The notes under the pieces: generated by a model
What the model was told of the DNA's origin: nothing
Seen by the model: the letters and a program-made list of their open reading frames with translations, nothing else
Database searches by the model: none
Virus record (IMG/VR): IMGVR_UViG_3300044729_003129
Coordinates: 62,001-126,000 of that record
DNA from: a virus
Length of the DNA: 64,000 nucleotides
Strand: one strand, 5' to 3'
Part shown: positions 14,939 through 21,382 of the stretch, piece after piece
Numbering within the stretch: position 1 is the first letter of the stretch
Layout: each line of letters begins with the position of its first letter
Program-made: the position numbers and the translations under genes

Positions 14939-14967
14939 ATTATAACATAAACCGGCAAAGATGTAAA
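14939..14967 (-). promoter_or_regulatory. Early promoter of DNA polymerase, -35 inside hairpin loop
   Basis: Minus strand GTTTACA (hexamer 14967-14962), spacer 17, TATAAT (14944-14939), 8 bases to ATG 14930. The -35 hexamer is in the loop and the spacer in the 3' arm of the hairpin at 14949-14986. Confidence 0.85.
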
Positions 14968-14986
14968 CAACAATCTTTGCCGGTTT
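14949..14986 (-). terminator. Hairpin after hsp20, overlapping the polymerase promoter
   Basis: AAACCGGCAAAGA (14949-14961) and TCTTTGCCGGTTT (14974-14986) form a perfect 13-pair stem with a 12-base loop. It lies 22 bases downstream of the hsp20 stop. On the minus strand the arm ends in TTT but no long U-run follows, so termination strength is uncertain; on the plus strand the following sequence is more T-rich. Confidence 0.65.
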
Positions 14987-15008
14987 AATTTTATGTATTA
15001 ATTTTTAT

Positions 15009-15416
15009 TTATTTGTTTATTACAATTTTGCGAGGTTTCTTCTCTTCTGGAACCTGTTTCTCAAGCGAGATTGATAGGATTCCATTTTGTAGAGAAGCCC
15101 CACTCACGACGACATGCTCTGCCAACGTGAAGCGCCGAGTAAATTTACGTGCGCTAATACCCTTGTGGGCATACTCTCTTTCGTCTTTTTCAGACTTTTC
15201 ACCAGTGATCACTAGCGAATTTTCTACAGTTTCGATATCGAGTTCCGACTCAGCGAATCCAGCGACTGCCAACTCAATGACAAACCTATCTTCGTCGAGT
15301 TTAACCACGTTGTGGGGCGGATAAACATTCGAATTTTCTTTGTTAATCGAATCAAACTCTTGAAAGAGTTGATCAAACCCAATGCCAAATGGCCTATACG
15401 TTGTACTTATTTTCAT
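15009..15416 (-). CDS. hsp20: Small heat-shock protein Hsp20
   Basis: A 135-residue alpha-crystallin-domain chaperone: NVVKLDEDRFVIELAVAGF begins the domain, LVITGEKSEK and RKFTRRFTLAEHVVV form the central strands, and GILSISLEKQVPEEKKPRKI carries the conserved C-terminal I-x-I-like tail. Hsp20 genes are typical of cyanophage-like T4 phages, where they probably protect assembling phage proteins. It is the only gene here with a textbook Shine-Dalgarno (AAGGAG about 8 bases before ATG). A late promoter lies about 90 bases upstream, within the stop codon of the Ntn-hydrolase gene, and a hairpin follows the stop. Confidence 0.95.
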   Translation of the reverse strand: MKISTTYRPFGIGFDQLFQEFDSINKENSNVYPPHNVVKLDEDRFVIELAVAGFAESELDIETVENSLVITGEKSEKDEREYAHKGISARKFTRRFTLAEHVVVSGASLQNGILSISLEKQVPEEKKPRKIVINK

Positions 15417-15505
15417 TTTCGTTTCTCCTTTTTAAGCGAGTTTTATATATGTTCAGCAGACCCATTTCTGGCATCTACTGGTACAACCACCATGGTTATA
15501 CAACT

Positions 15506-16420
15506 TTATTTATATTCAGGAAGTACAAATTCTTTGAAAGAAAGTAATTTTCTACTAGAAATTATTTCAAAGAATGTCTTTGCCTCTTCAGAGTTTAACT
15601 TTTTATAGTCAAACTCTACGGCAGAATATATAGGACGATAGTGAAGAGTACGTTCTTTAGCAACAAGTAAGAGCTGACCAGTAGTGACCATCTCAGCTTT
15701 TTTGATGTCTCCAGTTCGTATTGGATTCATGAATTTATCATCATTTGGTTTTTGGGACATTGCCTCGAGAAACTCATGAGGATCATTAATCGTGTTGTCG
15801 CGAAGATAATTATTTACAATTTCCCAGCGAGTCTCAGAACTCTTACGAGCTGCCTGAAGATGCGGGTCAGTTGCCTTTGCGCTATAGCCAAGCATCGTTA
15901 GATCGATGCCATGATTTGTACGAACACAATGATCTTCTTCTCGTGTTATCTCTTTAAGATTATAGACATACTTACGAGGATTTTCCTTTGTTGCATCTTC
16001 TTTTTTAACTGTAAATCCACCTTCGAGAAGATAACATTTTTCAGGGTTAAAAATAAATGTCGCTCCAGCAAGTTCTTTTTCAATTAGAAATTTTGCTGCA
16101 TCTTTAGGCTCCTGCAAACGAAGTGCATTGCGAATTGCGAGTCCGTCAGGAGAGACAATTGGAGTCTTCTTTTTATTTTTTGAAAGAACCTTTTCTCCTT
16201 CTTTCTCATCACTCTTTACGCTAAATGATGCAGAAATAATTGACAGACCATATTCGTTTACACCTTCGGTCCATCGTGTAGTTTGATCATCAATAAAGAG
16301 GCGTTGAATGCCACCACGGTTAGAGTTAACAACTTTGATTGACGTTGAGTAATTGCGGTCTCTATTTTTAGCACCGACCCAACCATATTTCTTAATGTAT
16401 TTTACTGCTACGACACACAT
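15506..16420 (-). CDS. Ntn-hydrolase, acyltransferase/choloylglycine-hydrolase-like
   Basis: A 304-residue protein beginning Met-Cys (MCVVAVKY). In the penicillin-acylase/choloylglycine-hydrolase and C45 acyltransferase Ntn families the chain starts with a catalytic Cys after Met removal. Supporting motifs are GWVGAKNRDRNY (NRD motif, residues 13-24), TRWTEGVNEYGLSI (the N-E-x-G-L strand), and CVRTNHG near 165. The enzyme would hydrolyse or transfer a linear amide bond. A late promoter (16441-16448) drives it, so it acts late; acyl-homoserine-lactone or peptide amides are possible substrates but unproven. Length is normal for the family. Confidence 0.75.
   Translation of the reverse strand: MCVVAVKYIKKYGWVGAKNRDRNYSTSIKVVNSNRGGIQRLFIDDQTTRWTEGVNEYGLSIISASFSVKSDEKEGEKVLSKNKKKTPIVSPDGLAIRNALRLQEPKDAAKFLIEKELAGATFIFNPEKCYLLEGGFTVKKEDATKENPRKYVYNLKEITREEDHCVRTNHGIDLTMLGYSAKATDPHLQAARKSSETRWEIVNNYLRDNTINDPHEFLEAMSQKPNDDKFMNPIRTGDIKKAEMVTTGQLLLVAKERTLHYRPIYSAVEFDYKKLNSEEAKTFFEIISSRKLLSFKEFVLPEYK
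15507..15514 (-). promoter_or_regulatory. Late promoter TATAAATA for hsp20
   Basis: An exact TATAAATA on the minus strand, overlapping the TAA stop of the upstream Ntn-hydrolase gene. Leader to ATG 15416 is about 85 bases and contains the AAGGAG ribosome-binding site, unlike most late genes here. Confidence 0.8.
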
Positions 16421-16440
16421 ATGAGATAATTGCTATATAC

Positions 16441-16448
16441 TATTTATA
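16441..16448 (-). promoter_or_regulatory. Late promoter TATAAATA
   Basis: Exact TATAAATA on the minus strand, 20 bases before ATG 16420 of the Ntn-hydrolase gene. Confidence 0.8.
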
Positions 16449-16459
16449 ACGTGGTGTTT

Positions 16460-17146
16460 TTACCGCGATTTAACCAGCTTTCTCAAACCGTTTAACACTG
16501 ACAACGCTAATTTTCCGCTTGTAGGTCCTGGCCATGGAAAGCTTAAACCAATTACTCCGGTAACAAATAGCAATAGCATTCGTGTACCCTCTGTGCCTGC
16601 AAAAAGTGTTGATAGCGCAAAATTTCCTGAAAGCGCAGCTAGTATATCAGAAGAGTCAAAGTCATATGACAAATCACCAGTAAATGACATATTCAACCAA
16701 ATATAGAGTAGCATTCCTGCAACAGCAAAGCCTCCTATTCTTTTTATGACAGGATGTTTTTGTAGCCAGCTGTCTAGATCACGAAGTGCCTCCTCTGTCC
16801 ATCTGCCAATTTTAGTTTTTGAAACATATTCTGCGATTGCCCGCTGTATTTGGGCGTATGCTGCAAAACCAGCCTTTATTGATTTCCAAAGATTAGCTAA
16901 GTTAAAACGTAGCGCACTAAAAAACTTAAAAACCCGACTGTCTTTAAAGAGTGTTAGAGTGTCTTGCAAATTTGCTCCAGCAGTTGATGCAAGAGTCTTT
17001 ATAAAGTCTAGTTTGGCTCGTACTCCAGAGGTCAAGCCATTTAAAACGTTTTCAGTCAGCTCGGCAGTTTCAAGAAGTGACAAAGCTTCGTAGTAGTCAT
17101 GCTTTTCTTGAATTGAACAGGCGTTATACTCAACGAAGCTTTTCAT
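16460..17146 (-). CDS. Membrane protein of unknown function
   Basis: A 228-residue protein. The first 140 residues are helical and soluble-looking (ALSLLETAELTENVLNGL, FKFFSALRFNLANLWKSI). The C-terminal part has hydrophobic segments GGFAVAGMLLYIWLNM and MLLLFVTGVIGLSFPW, with an Asp-rich stretch between them. No family recognised with confidence. Coupled to regA by a 4-base overlap, so it is probably made from the same transcripts. Confidence 0.75.
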   Translation of the reverse strand: MKSFVEYNACSIQEKHDYYEALSLLETAELTENVLNGLTSGVRAKLDFIKTLASTAGANLQDTLTLFKDSRVFKFFSALRFNLANLWKSIKAGFAAYAQIQRAIAEYVSKTKIGRWTEEALRDLDSWLQKHPVIKRIGGFAVAGMLLYIWLNMSFTGDLSYDFDSSDILAALSGNFALSTLFAGTEGTRMLLLFVTGVIGLSFPWPGPTSGKLALSVLNGLRKLVKSR

Positions 17147-17580
17147 ACCTTTTTCTTAACGTTGCCAATGCTATATTTTGAACGCAGGTCCCAGTTGAAT
17201 TTGTCTCTATGAGAGATAATTTTAATTTGTTTTAGACTAGTGGTATCTTTCACTTGATCTCTATTGACAATTTCAAGCAAACCCCAATCAGAAAGAAGAA
17301 TTGTAATTGTATTTCGGCGACACATGTCATCATACATAAATGTAGATGGCTTGCCGTCAAGCATAAAGAGTTCCTTAAAGTGCACAATAAAGTAGCGCCC
17401 TTGTTTATGCAAGATATGACAACTTTGAAAGAGTACATTCTCTTCTCGCTTAGAAGATACACCAATGCGAGAAAGAGTTTCTTTAATCTTTAAAAAGTCA
17501 TCAGGGTCATTCAAATATACCTCAAGCATCTGAGGCGGTGACCAATCAACGATATCTGTGGGGGAAAGTGGTACTGTCAT
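17143..17580 (-). CDS. regA: RegA translational repressor
   Basis: A 145-residue protein (T4 RegA is 122). Residues about 18-140 align with T4 RegA: LNDPDDFLKIKETLSRIGV, VLFQSCHILHKQGRYFIVHF, KELFMLDGKPS, RRNTITILLSDWGLLEIV and a C-terminal KYSIGN. RegA binds start regions of early mRNAs and blocks ribosome access. The N-terminus is about 15 residues longer than in T4. T4 order 44-62-regA is kept, with a 69-residue gene between 62 and regA. A late promoter TATAAATA at 17593 lies 12 bases upstream, so regA can also be expressed late. Confidence 0.95.
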   Translation of the reverse strand: MTVPLSPTDIVDWSPPQMLEVYLNDPDDFLKIKETLSRIGVSSKREENVLFQSCHILHKQGRYFIVHFKELFMLDGKPSTFMYDDMCRRNTITILLSDWGLLEIVNRDQVKDTTSLKQIKIISHRDKFNWDLRSKYSIGNVKKKV

Positions 17581-17592
17581 AACGATATACTA

Positions 17593-17600
17593 TATTTATA
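17593..17600 (-). promoter_or_regulatory. Late promoter TATAAATA before regA
   Basis: Exact TATAAATA, 12 bases before ATG 17580. Predicted leader about 7 bases. Confidence 0.8.
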
Positions 17601-17618
17601 ATATATCGTGTTTACAAT

Positions 17619-17828
17619 TTACCGCCCTCTACTTTTTCTAGCAGCCTTATTTTTCTTGCGACGTTTTTCTACTCTCCCTGGAGATAAATTCTTTTTGCTA
17701 GAAGATGTTCTCCAGCCTCCTGCCATCATACGTTTAATAAACTTAGACGGATCAATCTGAAGTTTTTCAACTGGGGCGTTTGACAATACTTCTGCTTCAA
17801 TTACTTTTTCGTGTGCTTCCTCCGACAT
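17619..17828 (-). CDS. Small protein with highly basic C-terminus
   Basis: A 69-residue protein: acidic N-terminal half (SEEAHEKVIEAEVL), FIKRMMAGGWRTSSS in the middle, and a strongly basic end (RVEKRRKKNKAARKSRGR). The tail suggests RNA or DNA binding. It overlaps the end of gene 62 by 32 bases and lies between 62 and regA, so it is part of the clamp-loader operon. Not recognised. Confidence 0.65.
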   Translation of the reverse strand: MSEEAHEKVIEAEVLSNAPVEKLQIDPSKFIKRMMAGGWRTSSSKKNLSPGRVEKRRKKNKAARKSRGR

Positions 17829-18249
17829 CTCTTTTGTTTTTTAGTTGTGTTAGTTGATTTTGAGTAAACAGGCTGAATACTGCTCGCGCCTTTTCGGCGC
17901 TATAAGAGTATTCATCCATAATACATTTTATATATTCAGAGTCATCTGACTTTTTTGCCCATTTGCTAAATCGCTTACGAGGACGTATACAATGTTTTAA
18001 AAAATCATACTGCATCTTGTGCGGCAAGAATGCTCGTCTATTCATTTCATTTGCAAGTAGTATAGTATCATTAAAGTATGACAGCCCGCGATTGATTATA
18101 AACGGCACATACTGTTTATCTAGACTATCATGATCAAGGCTTTCGCTGTTATCTGCTCGCGAAGCTTCTAGTAAATTTTTACCACTTTGTCCTTCATTAA
18201 TGCTATTAATAAAGTCAAATGGCGAGAGTTTTTTATTTTCTACACCCAT
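17797..18249 (-). CDS. 62: Clamp loader small subunit (T4 gp62)
   Basis: A 150-residue protein. YVPFIINRGLSYFNDTILLA, ANEMNRRAFLPHKMQYDFL and IRPRKRFSKWAKK are the conserved core of the gp62 family as seen in cyanophages; T4 gp62 (187 residues) shares the KRYGKWAK element. It forms a 4:1 complex with gp44 and loads gp45 onto primer-template. Its start overlaps the gp44 stop by 10 bases, the classical 44-62 coupling. Confidence 0.9.
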   Translation of the reverse strand: MGVENKKLSPFDFINSINEGQSGKNLLEASRADNSESLDHDSLDKQYVPFIINRGLSYFNDTILLANEMNRRAFLPHKMQYDFLKHCIRPRKRFSKWAKKSDDSEYIKCIMDEYSYSAEKARAVFSLFTQNQLTQLKNKRDVGGSTRKSN

Positions 18250-19181
18250 TCAATATTCACTAGTAATTCGGTCATACATGCAACCATGTTTAGTTCTTTG
18301 TCAGCCATAAATCCTGCTTTGTAAGAATAGTCGGCAAGAATAAGAACTGCAGACGGAATAGAAGATGGAGCGACAACATCATAGAGTGAATCATAGAGTT
18401 TACGAAAAACAACTGCACTATCGAGTGTGCTATTATTTACAACCCATGATCTCATCGACTTGAAGTCTTTGCTTTTAAGGTAACGAGCCAATTCAGCAAT
18501 ACTCTGATCTGACATACCAACCAAAATAGCAGTTGGAATCTCACCACTCGTGCTGTATCGTTGACACTCATTGAGCACTCTTCTCCAGTCTGGGGCATAA
18601 CGAATGATAAGTTCAGCAAGAGTCTGCTCATGATACTTGATTCCTTCAGTCTTAAGAATAAAGATCAACCGTTTCATAAAGTCACCAGCAAGAGAAGCCA
18701 ACGACTTTTTAGTAGTATTAAATTCAATTACTGAACAGCGGCTGTGTAGTGGTTCGATAATCTTATTCTTAAAATTGCAAGTGAGGATAAAGCGACAATT
18801 GTTGCTAAACTCTTCGATAAACCCGCGAAGTGCAGGCATTGTACTCTGGGGGTTAAGATAGTCAGCCTCATCAAGAATAACTACTTTGTATCCACCAGAC
18901 AACGACACAGTAGATGCAAACTGTTTAATCTTGTTGCGAAGCACATCAATACCACTTTCTTCAGAACCATTGATCAACATATAATCAAGGTTCAAGACAT
19001 TACACAGCGCACGTGCAACAGTAGTTTTTCCAAGGCCTGCAGAGCCAGCCAATAATAGATTGGGGAGTTGACGTCCTTGCACTATTTCATTGAATGTTTT
19101 CTTTAACTCTGCGGGAAGTACACAATCATCAATCGTCTGGGGACGATACTTTTCTACCCAAAGAAATTCATCAGTTTTCAT
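18240..19181 (-). CDS. 44: Clamp loader ATPase subunit (T4 gp44)
   Basis: A 313-residue AAA+ ATPase (T4 319). LWVEKYRPQTIDDCVLP is the classical RFC/gp44 start; Walker A GSAGLGKTT is near residues 46-54, Walker B VVILDEADYL near 100, and LHSRCSVIEF supplies the SRC arginine finger. It opens and loads the sliding clamp with gp62. An early promoter with a short 15-base spacer (19192-19218) lies 10 bases upstream of the ATG, within the 3' end of the DsbA-like gene. Confidence 0.96.
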   Translation of the reverse strand: MKTDEFLWVEKYRPQTIDDCVLPAELKKTFNEIVQGRQLPNLLLAGSAGLGKTTVARALCNVLNLDYMLINGSEESGIDVLRNKIKQFASTVSLSGGYKVVILDEADYLNPQSTMPALRGFIEEFSNNCRFILTCNFKNKIIEPLHSRCSVIEFNTTKKSLASLAGDFMKRLIFILKTEGIKYHEQTLAELIIRYAPDWRRVLNECQRYSTSGEIPTAILVGMSDQSIAELARYLKSKDFKSMRSWVVNNSTLDSAVVFRKLYDSLYDVVAPSSIPSAVLILADYSYKAGFMADKELNMVACMTELLVNIEWV

Positions 19182-19191
19182 ATGTGACTAT

Positions 19192-19218
19192 ATTATACCA
19201 AAGTGATTTGTTTGTACA
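19192..19218 (-). promoter_or_regulatory. Early promoter of the clamp-loader operon
   Basis: Minus strand TGTACA (19218-19213) after an A-tract, 15-base spacer (shorter than the usual 17), TATAAT (19197-19192), then 10 bases to ATG 19181. Lies over the stop of the upstream gene. Confidence 0.7.
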
Positions 19219-19447
19219 CACTTTTAATTTCTTCTGCTTCAGTTTCAAACTGTGCTGCAGTTTTCTTATGGTATAATTTAGCAACCTTACGAATCAGCGG
19301 CTTAGGCAAATCAAAGGCATCTGCGGTTGCAGAGATAATTTCTTTGATAGCATCTCGGCTCTCGTCTATTTTAGCGAGTTCGAGAGTAATTTCGCGAATC
19401 GCTCCAAGCAATTCCTGTTTTGTTTTATCGTCTTCAATTTCAATCAT
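19193..19447 (-). CDS. dsbA: DsbA-like dsDNA-binding / late-transcription protein
   Basis: An 84-residue helical protein. The C-terminal half LPKPLIRKVAKLYHKKTAAQ and FETEAEEIKSVYKQI match T4 DsbA in spacing (RLLALYHKDNRDVFEAETEEV in T4, 89 residues). T4 DsbA binds double-stranded DNA near late promoters and stimulates late transcription. Here it lies between the clamp-loader and clamp genes, consistent with the clamp-dependent late promoters in this genome. The homology is judged by eye over about 45 residues. Confidence 0.75.
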   Translation of the reverse strand: MIEIEDDKTKQELLGAIREITLELAKIDESRDAIKEIISATADAFDLPKPLIRKVAKLYHKKTAAQFETEAEEIKSVYKQITLV

Positions 19448-19453
19448 AATATA

Positions 19454-19687
19454 TTATTTTTCTCCAAAGTAATGCATATATGCAATAAATCCTGCTAATG
19501 CCCAAAAACCCAACGCATAGATGAAGGTCATGATGGGACTATTGGCACGGCGCTTAGACGCCGCTACTCCTGCCATTCCTCCCTTAGGATTCATATATTG
19601 CAACCATAACAGCACGCGTCCAGGAAATGCAAATATCTCGTATAGCATTCCGCCGCCACTAGTCCCATCAAGCCTATCTTTTGACAT
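19454..19687 (-). CDS. Small membrane protein
   Basis: A 77-residue protein with a Gly-rich start (DRLDGTSGGGMLYEIFAF), a central GGMAGVAASKRR, and one C-terminal membrane helix (MTFIYALGFWALAGFIAYMHY). Similar small proteins are found beside clamp genes in T4-like marine phages, but I cannot name it. Confidence 0.65.
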   Translation of the reverse strand: MSKDRLDGTSGGGMLYEIFAFPGRVLLWLQYMNPKGGMAGVAASKRRANSPIMTFIYALGFWALAGFIAYMHYFGEK

Positions 19688-19688
19688 A

Positions 19689-19955
19689 TTATTGTGTTAC
19701 AGTTTCTCCTTTAGCAAAATCAAAATTCAATTGATTGTCTGGTTGCTCATCAGAGGTATTAGAGGTTTCTGCATTGCCTTCTTCTTTTGCTGGAATATAT
19801 CCTTTAAGTTTTTCAAAAAGTGTTCCAACAATTTGGAATTCACTCGCTTCAAAACCGCCACGTCGAGATACTGTAGCAATAATGTTATGCATCAAAATAA
19901 GATCACCAAGAGTGATTTCATTTCCAGTTGTTTGTTCAGTTGTTTGTTCTTCCAT
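19689..19955 (-). CDS. Hypothetical protein with clamp-motif-like tail
   Basis: An 88-residue protein. The core EITLGDLILMHNIIATVSRRGGFEAS...IVGTLFEKL is helical and recurs beside gp45 in related phages as an unnamed protein. The acidic C-terminal region contains NQLNFDF, resembling a beta-clamp-binding QLxLF box. Together with its position beside gp45, this suggests a clamp partner, possibly a gp33-type late co-activator, but T4 gp33 similarity is not visible. Function therefore unassigned. Confidence 0.65.
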   Translation of the reverse strand: MEEQTTEQTTGNEITLGDLILMHNIIATVSRRGGFEASEFQIVGTLFEKLKGYIPAKEEGNAETSNTSDEQPDNQLNFDFAKGETVTQ

Positions 19956-19966
19956 AGTAATATATA

Positions 19967-20641
19967 TTAGTTATTAAACGTTGAAGTTTTTTCCAGAGCA
20001 ATATAGTATTGCACTGGAGTATTTTCATTTTTCCAGTGGCTAATAAGTTTTGACGAGATATTCACCACATAGTCACCAGGAAGCACTTTAAGATTATTAA
20101 TCAAAAATTGCAGGTCAAATGAACCATGTTGTGAGTTGTTCTCATCTAATACCACTGAAAATGTATTTGCTGAAGAGTTTTTAGGATCAACAACAGAAAG
20201 TGTAACAGTTCCGTCTTCGCCTTTCAACGAAACAATTGAATGACCAAGTACTCCAGCTGCTTTACGAACTTGAGAGAGTAGTTCAGAAGTAATGTTTACA
20301 GTTAAATCAGACTGCGGCATATTGATCTTATTCTTAGGACTTGTAAGAATACTTTGATCTGCAAATCGGTAAGAGGCACGAGTACGTCCAGACTTAAACT
20401 GTACACTATCATTTGTAAACTCAAGATCTGGATCCTGAAGTAGCGAAAACATTGAGATAAATTCATTTAGGTCATAGATACCAAAATCAGCAGAGAATTG
20501 TTCAGTAATATCTGCAATTGCCATAATATTTTTGGCTTCAGAAATTGTAGAGAGTGGTTCTCCTGCTTTTACAACAAGATTAGAGTTGATGCCTGAGAAA
20601 TTCTTTAGAATATCAATTGTTTGAGAGGATAGTTTAGTCAT
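19967..20641 (-). CDS. 45: Sliding clamp (T4 gp45)
   Basis: A 224-residue clamp (T4 228). KLSSQTIDILKNFSGINSNL at the start matches the gp45 N-terminus; YDLNEFISMFSLL, KNKINMPQSDLTVNI and DYVVNISSKLISHW follow the two-domain clamp pattern. Three copies encircle DNA, giving polymerase processivity; in T4 the clamp also activates late promoters through gp55 and gp33. Early promoter at 20653-20681, 11 bases from the ATG. Confidence 0.95.
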   Translation of the reverse strand: MTKLSSQTIDILKNFSGINSNLVVKAGEPLSTISEAKNIMAIADITEQFSADFGIYDLNEFISMFSLLQDPDLEFTNDSVQFKSGRTRASYRFADQSILTSPKNKINMPQSDLTVNITSELLSQVRKAAGVLGHSIVSLKGEDGTVTLSVVDPKNSSANTFSVVLDENNSQHGSFDLQFLINNLKVLPGDYVVNISSKLISHWKNENTPVQYYIALEKTSTFNN

Positions 20642-20652
20642 AATGTAAGTGT

Positions 20653-20681
20653 ATTATATATCAAAAAAGAGCGAGTGTAAA
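20653..20681 (-). promoter_or_regulatory. Early promoter of gene 45
   Basis: Minus strand TTTACA (20681-20676), spacer 17, TATAAT (20658-20653), 11 bases to ATG 20641. Predicted leader about 5 bases. Confidence 0.85.
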
Positions 20682-20686
20682 TGCAA

Positions 20687-20986
20687 TTATTTTTGCATTT
20701 GTAATTCATAGTAAAAAAGTATGCATGCCATTGCGTGTGCAGCATGATGCAATCCAGACTCGCGGTCATAGGGCTCTCCTTTGCGGAGAGCCCATAGGTG
20801 TCGTTGAGCGGCGGCGAAATAGCGATTTTCGGCGTCGTCGAGTAGTTTCCAATTATCCCTAGAATATTTGTTTTTGCCGTATGTGAGCGCCTTTACTGTT
20901 TCATCAAGAGCATGCGGAGGAATTAAACTATAGTCGGGTTTTTCCGAATCATATTTAACTCCAACTTCGGCATTTGTTTTTTTCAT
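20687..20986 (-). CDS. dATP/dGTP diphosphohydrolase-like protein
   Basis: A 99-residue protein with the helical MazG-related pattern VKYDSEKPDYSLIPPHALDE, ALTYGKNKYSRDNWKLL, RHLWALRKGEPYDRESGLHH and AAHAMACILFYYEL. These match the phage dATP/dGTP diphosphohydrolase N-terminal family (the K-Y-x2-NW and E-S-G-x-H-H-x3-A motifs hold the metal ligands). Expected reaction: dNTP to dNMP plus pyrophosphate; in 2-aminoadenine phages such an enzyme trims dATP/dGTP pools, but no PurZ is visible here. Start 20986 is chosen; the ATG at 21004 lies in the terminator hairpin. Confidence 0.8.
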   Translation of the reverse strand: MKKTNAEVGVKYDSEKPDYSLIPPHALDETVKALTYGKNKYSRDNWKLLDDAENRYFAAAQRHLWALRKGEPYDRESGLHHAAHAMACILFYYELQMQK

Positions 20987-20996
20987 AGGGAAGAAA

Positions 20997-21026
20997 TGCG
21001 GCAACAGCTTTTACACTGTTGCCGCA
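20997..21026 (-). terminator. Rho-independent terminator after the HTH gene
   Basis: TGCGGCAACAG (20997-21007) and CTGTTGCCGCA (21016-21026) make a perfect 11-pair GC-rich stem with an 8-base loop, 15 bases after the HTH stop. On the minus strand TTTCTTCC follows, a modest U-tract. Confidence 0.8.
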
Positions 21027-21041
21027 TATTTAACTTAGCAA

Positions 21042-21299
21042 TTAGCCGTTCTTACGTGGGGTACCAAGGCGATAGCGATTGATGCGCTCGCCAGTACGGG
21101 TCTTGCGTGGGTTAAGGTAGATTGCAAGACCGTGGTCGTTGCGAAGCGAGCTGATGACGCGACTTGGGTCAGCAATACCAGCCTTACGTGCTTCGGCAGC
21201 GGAGAATTCATGACCTGCTTCAAGGAAAGCAAAGAGAGCTTCCTTTTGAGTCATGTTCTTAACGAGACGTGCCAACTTAGTTGTTTCAATTTTAGTCAT
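21042..21299 (-). CDS. Helix-turn-helix (winged-helix) DNA-binding protein
   Basis: An 85-residue protein. KNMTQKEALFAFLEAGHEFS, then AAEARKAGIADPSRVISSLR, then a basic wing (YLNPRKTRTGERINRYRLG) fit the phage HTH_39-type fold: helix, turn, recognition helix with Arg, and beta wing. It probably binds DNA as a transcription regulator. Start MTKIETTK at 21299 is chosen over 21320. It is bounded by a terminator downstream and an RNA pseudoknot in its leader upstream (21337-21378), so expression or mRNA stability may be specially controlled. Confidence 0.75.
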   Translation of the reverse strand: MTKIETTKLARLVKNMTQKEALFAFLEAGHEFSAAEARKAGIADPSRVISSLRNDHGLAIYLNPRKTRTGERINRYRLGTPRKNG

Positions 21300-21336
21300 A
21301 TTATATGTTTTCTGTTTCAATTATGTTTATTCAGTT

Positions 21337-21378
21337 TTGGTCTATAGATTCATAGTTTAGCGTAGACCAACCGCTAAA
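21337..21378 (-). promoter_or_regulatory. H-type RNA pseudoknot between the AAA+ and HTH genes
   Basis: On the minus-strand RNA, stem 1 is TTTAGCG (21378-21372) with CGCTAAA (21362-21356), 7 pairs. The loop sequence TTGGTCTA (21370-21363) is fully complementary to TAGACCAA (21344-21337), 8 pairs. Loop 1 is a single G (21371), no base separates the two stems, and loop 3 is 11 bases. This is the geometry of compact H-type pseudoknots such as the one in the T4/T2 gene 32 mRNA leader. It starts 4 bases after the TAA of the AAA+ gene and ends 37 bases before the HTH start codon. Confidence 0.7.
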
Positions 21379-21382
21379 GTGT

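Noticed and set aside
21299-21306. TATAAT directly before the HTH start as an early promoter
   Set aside because: No TTTACA-like box at 15-18 bases, and the -10 would run into the start codon.
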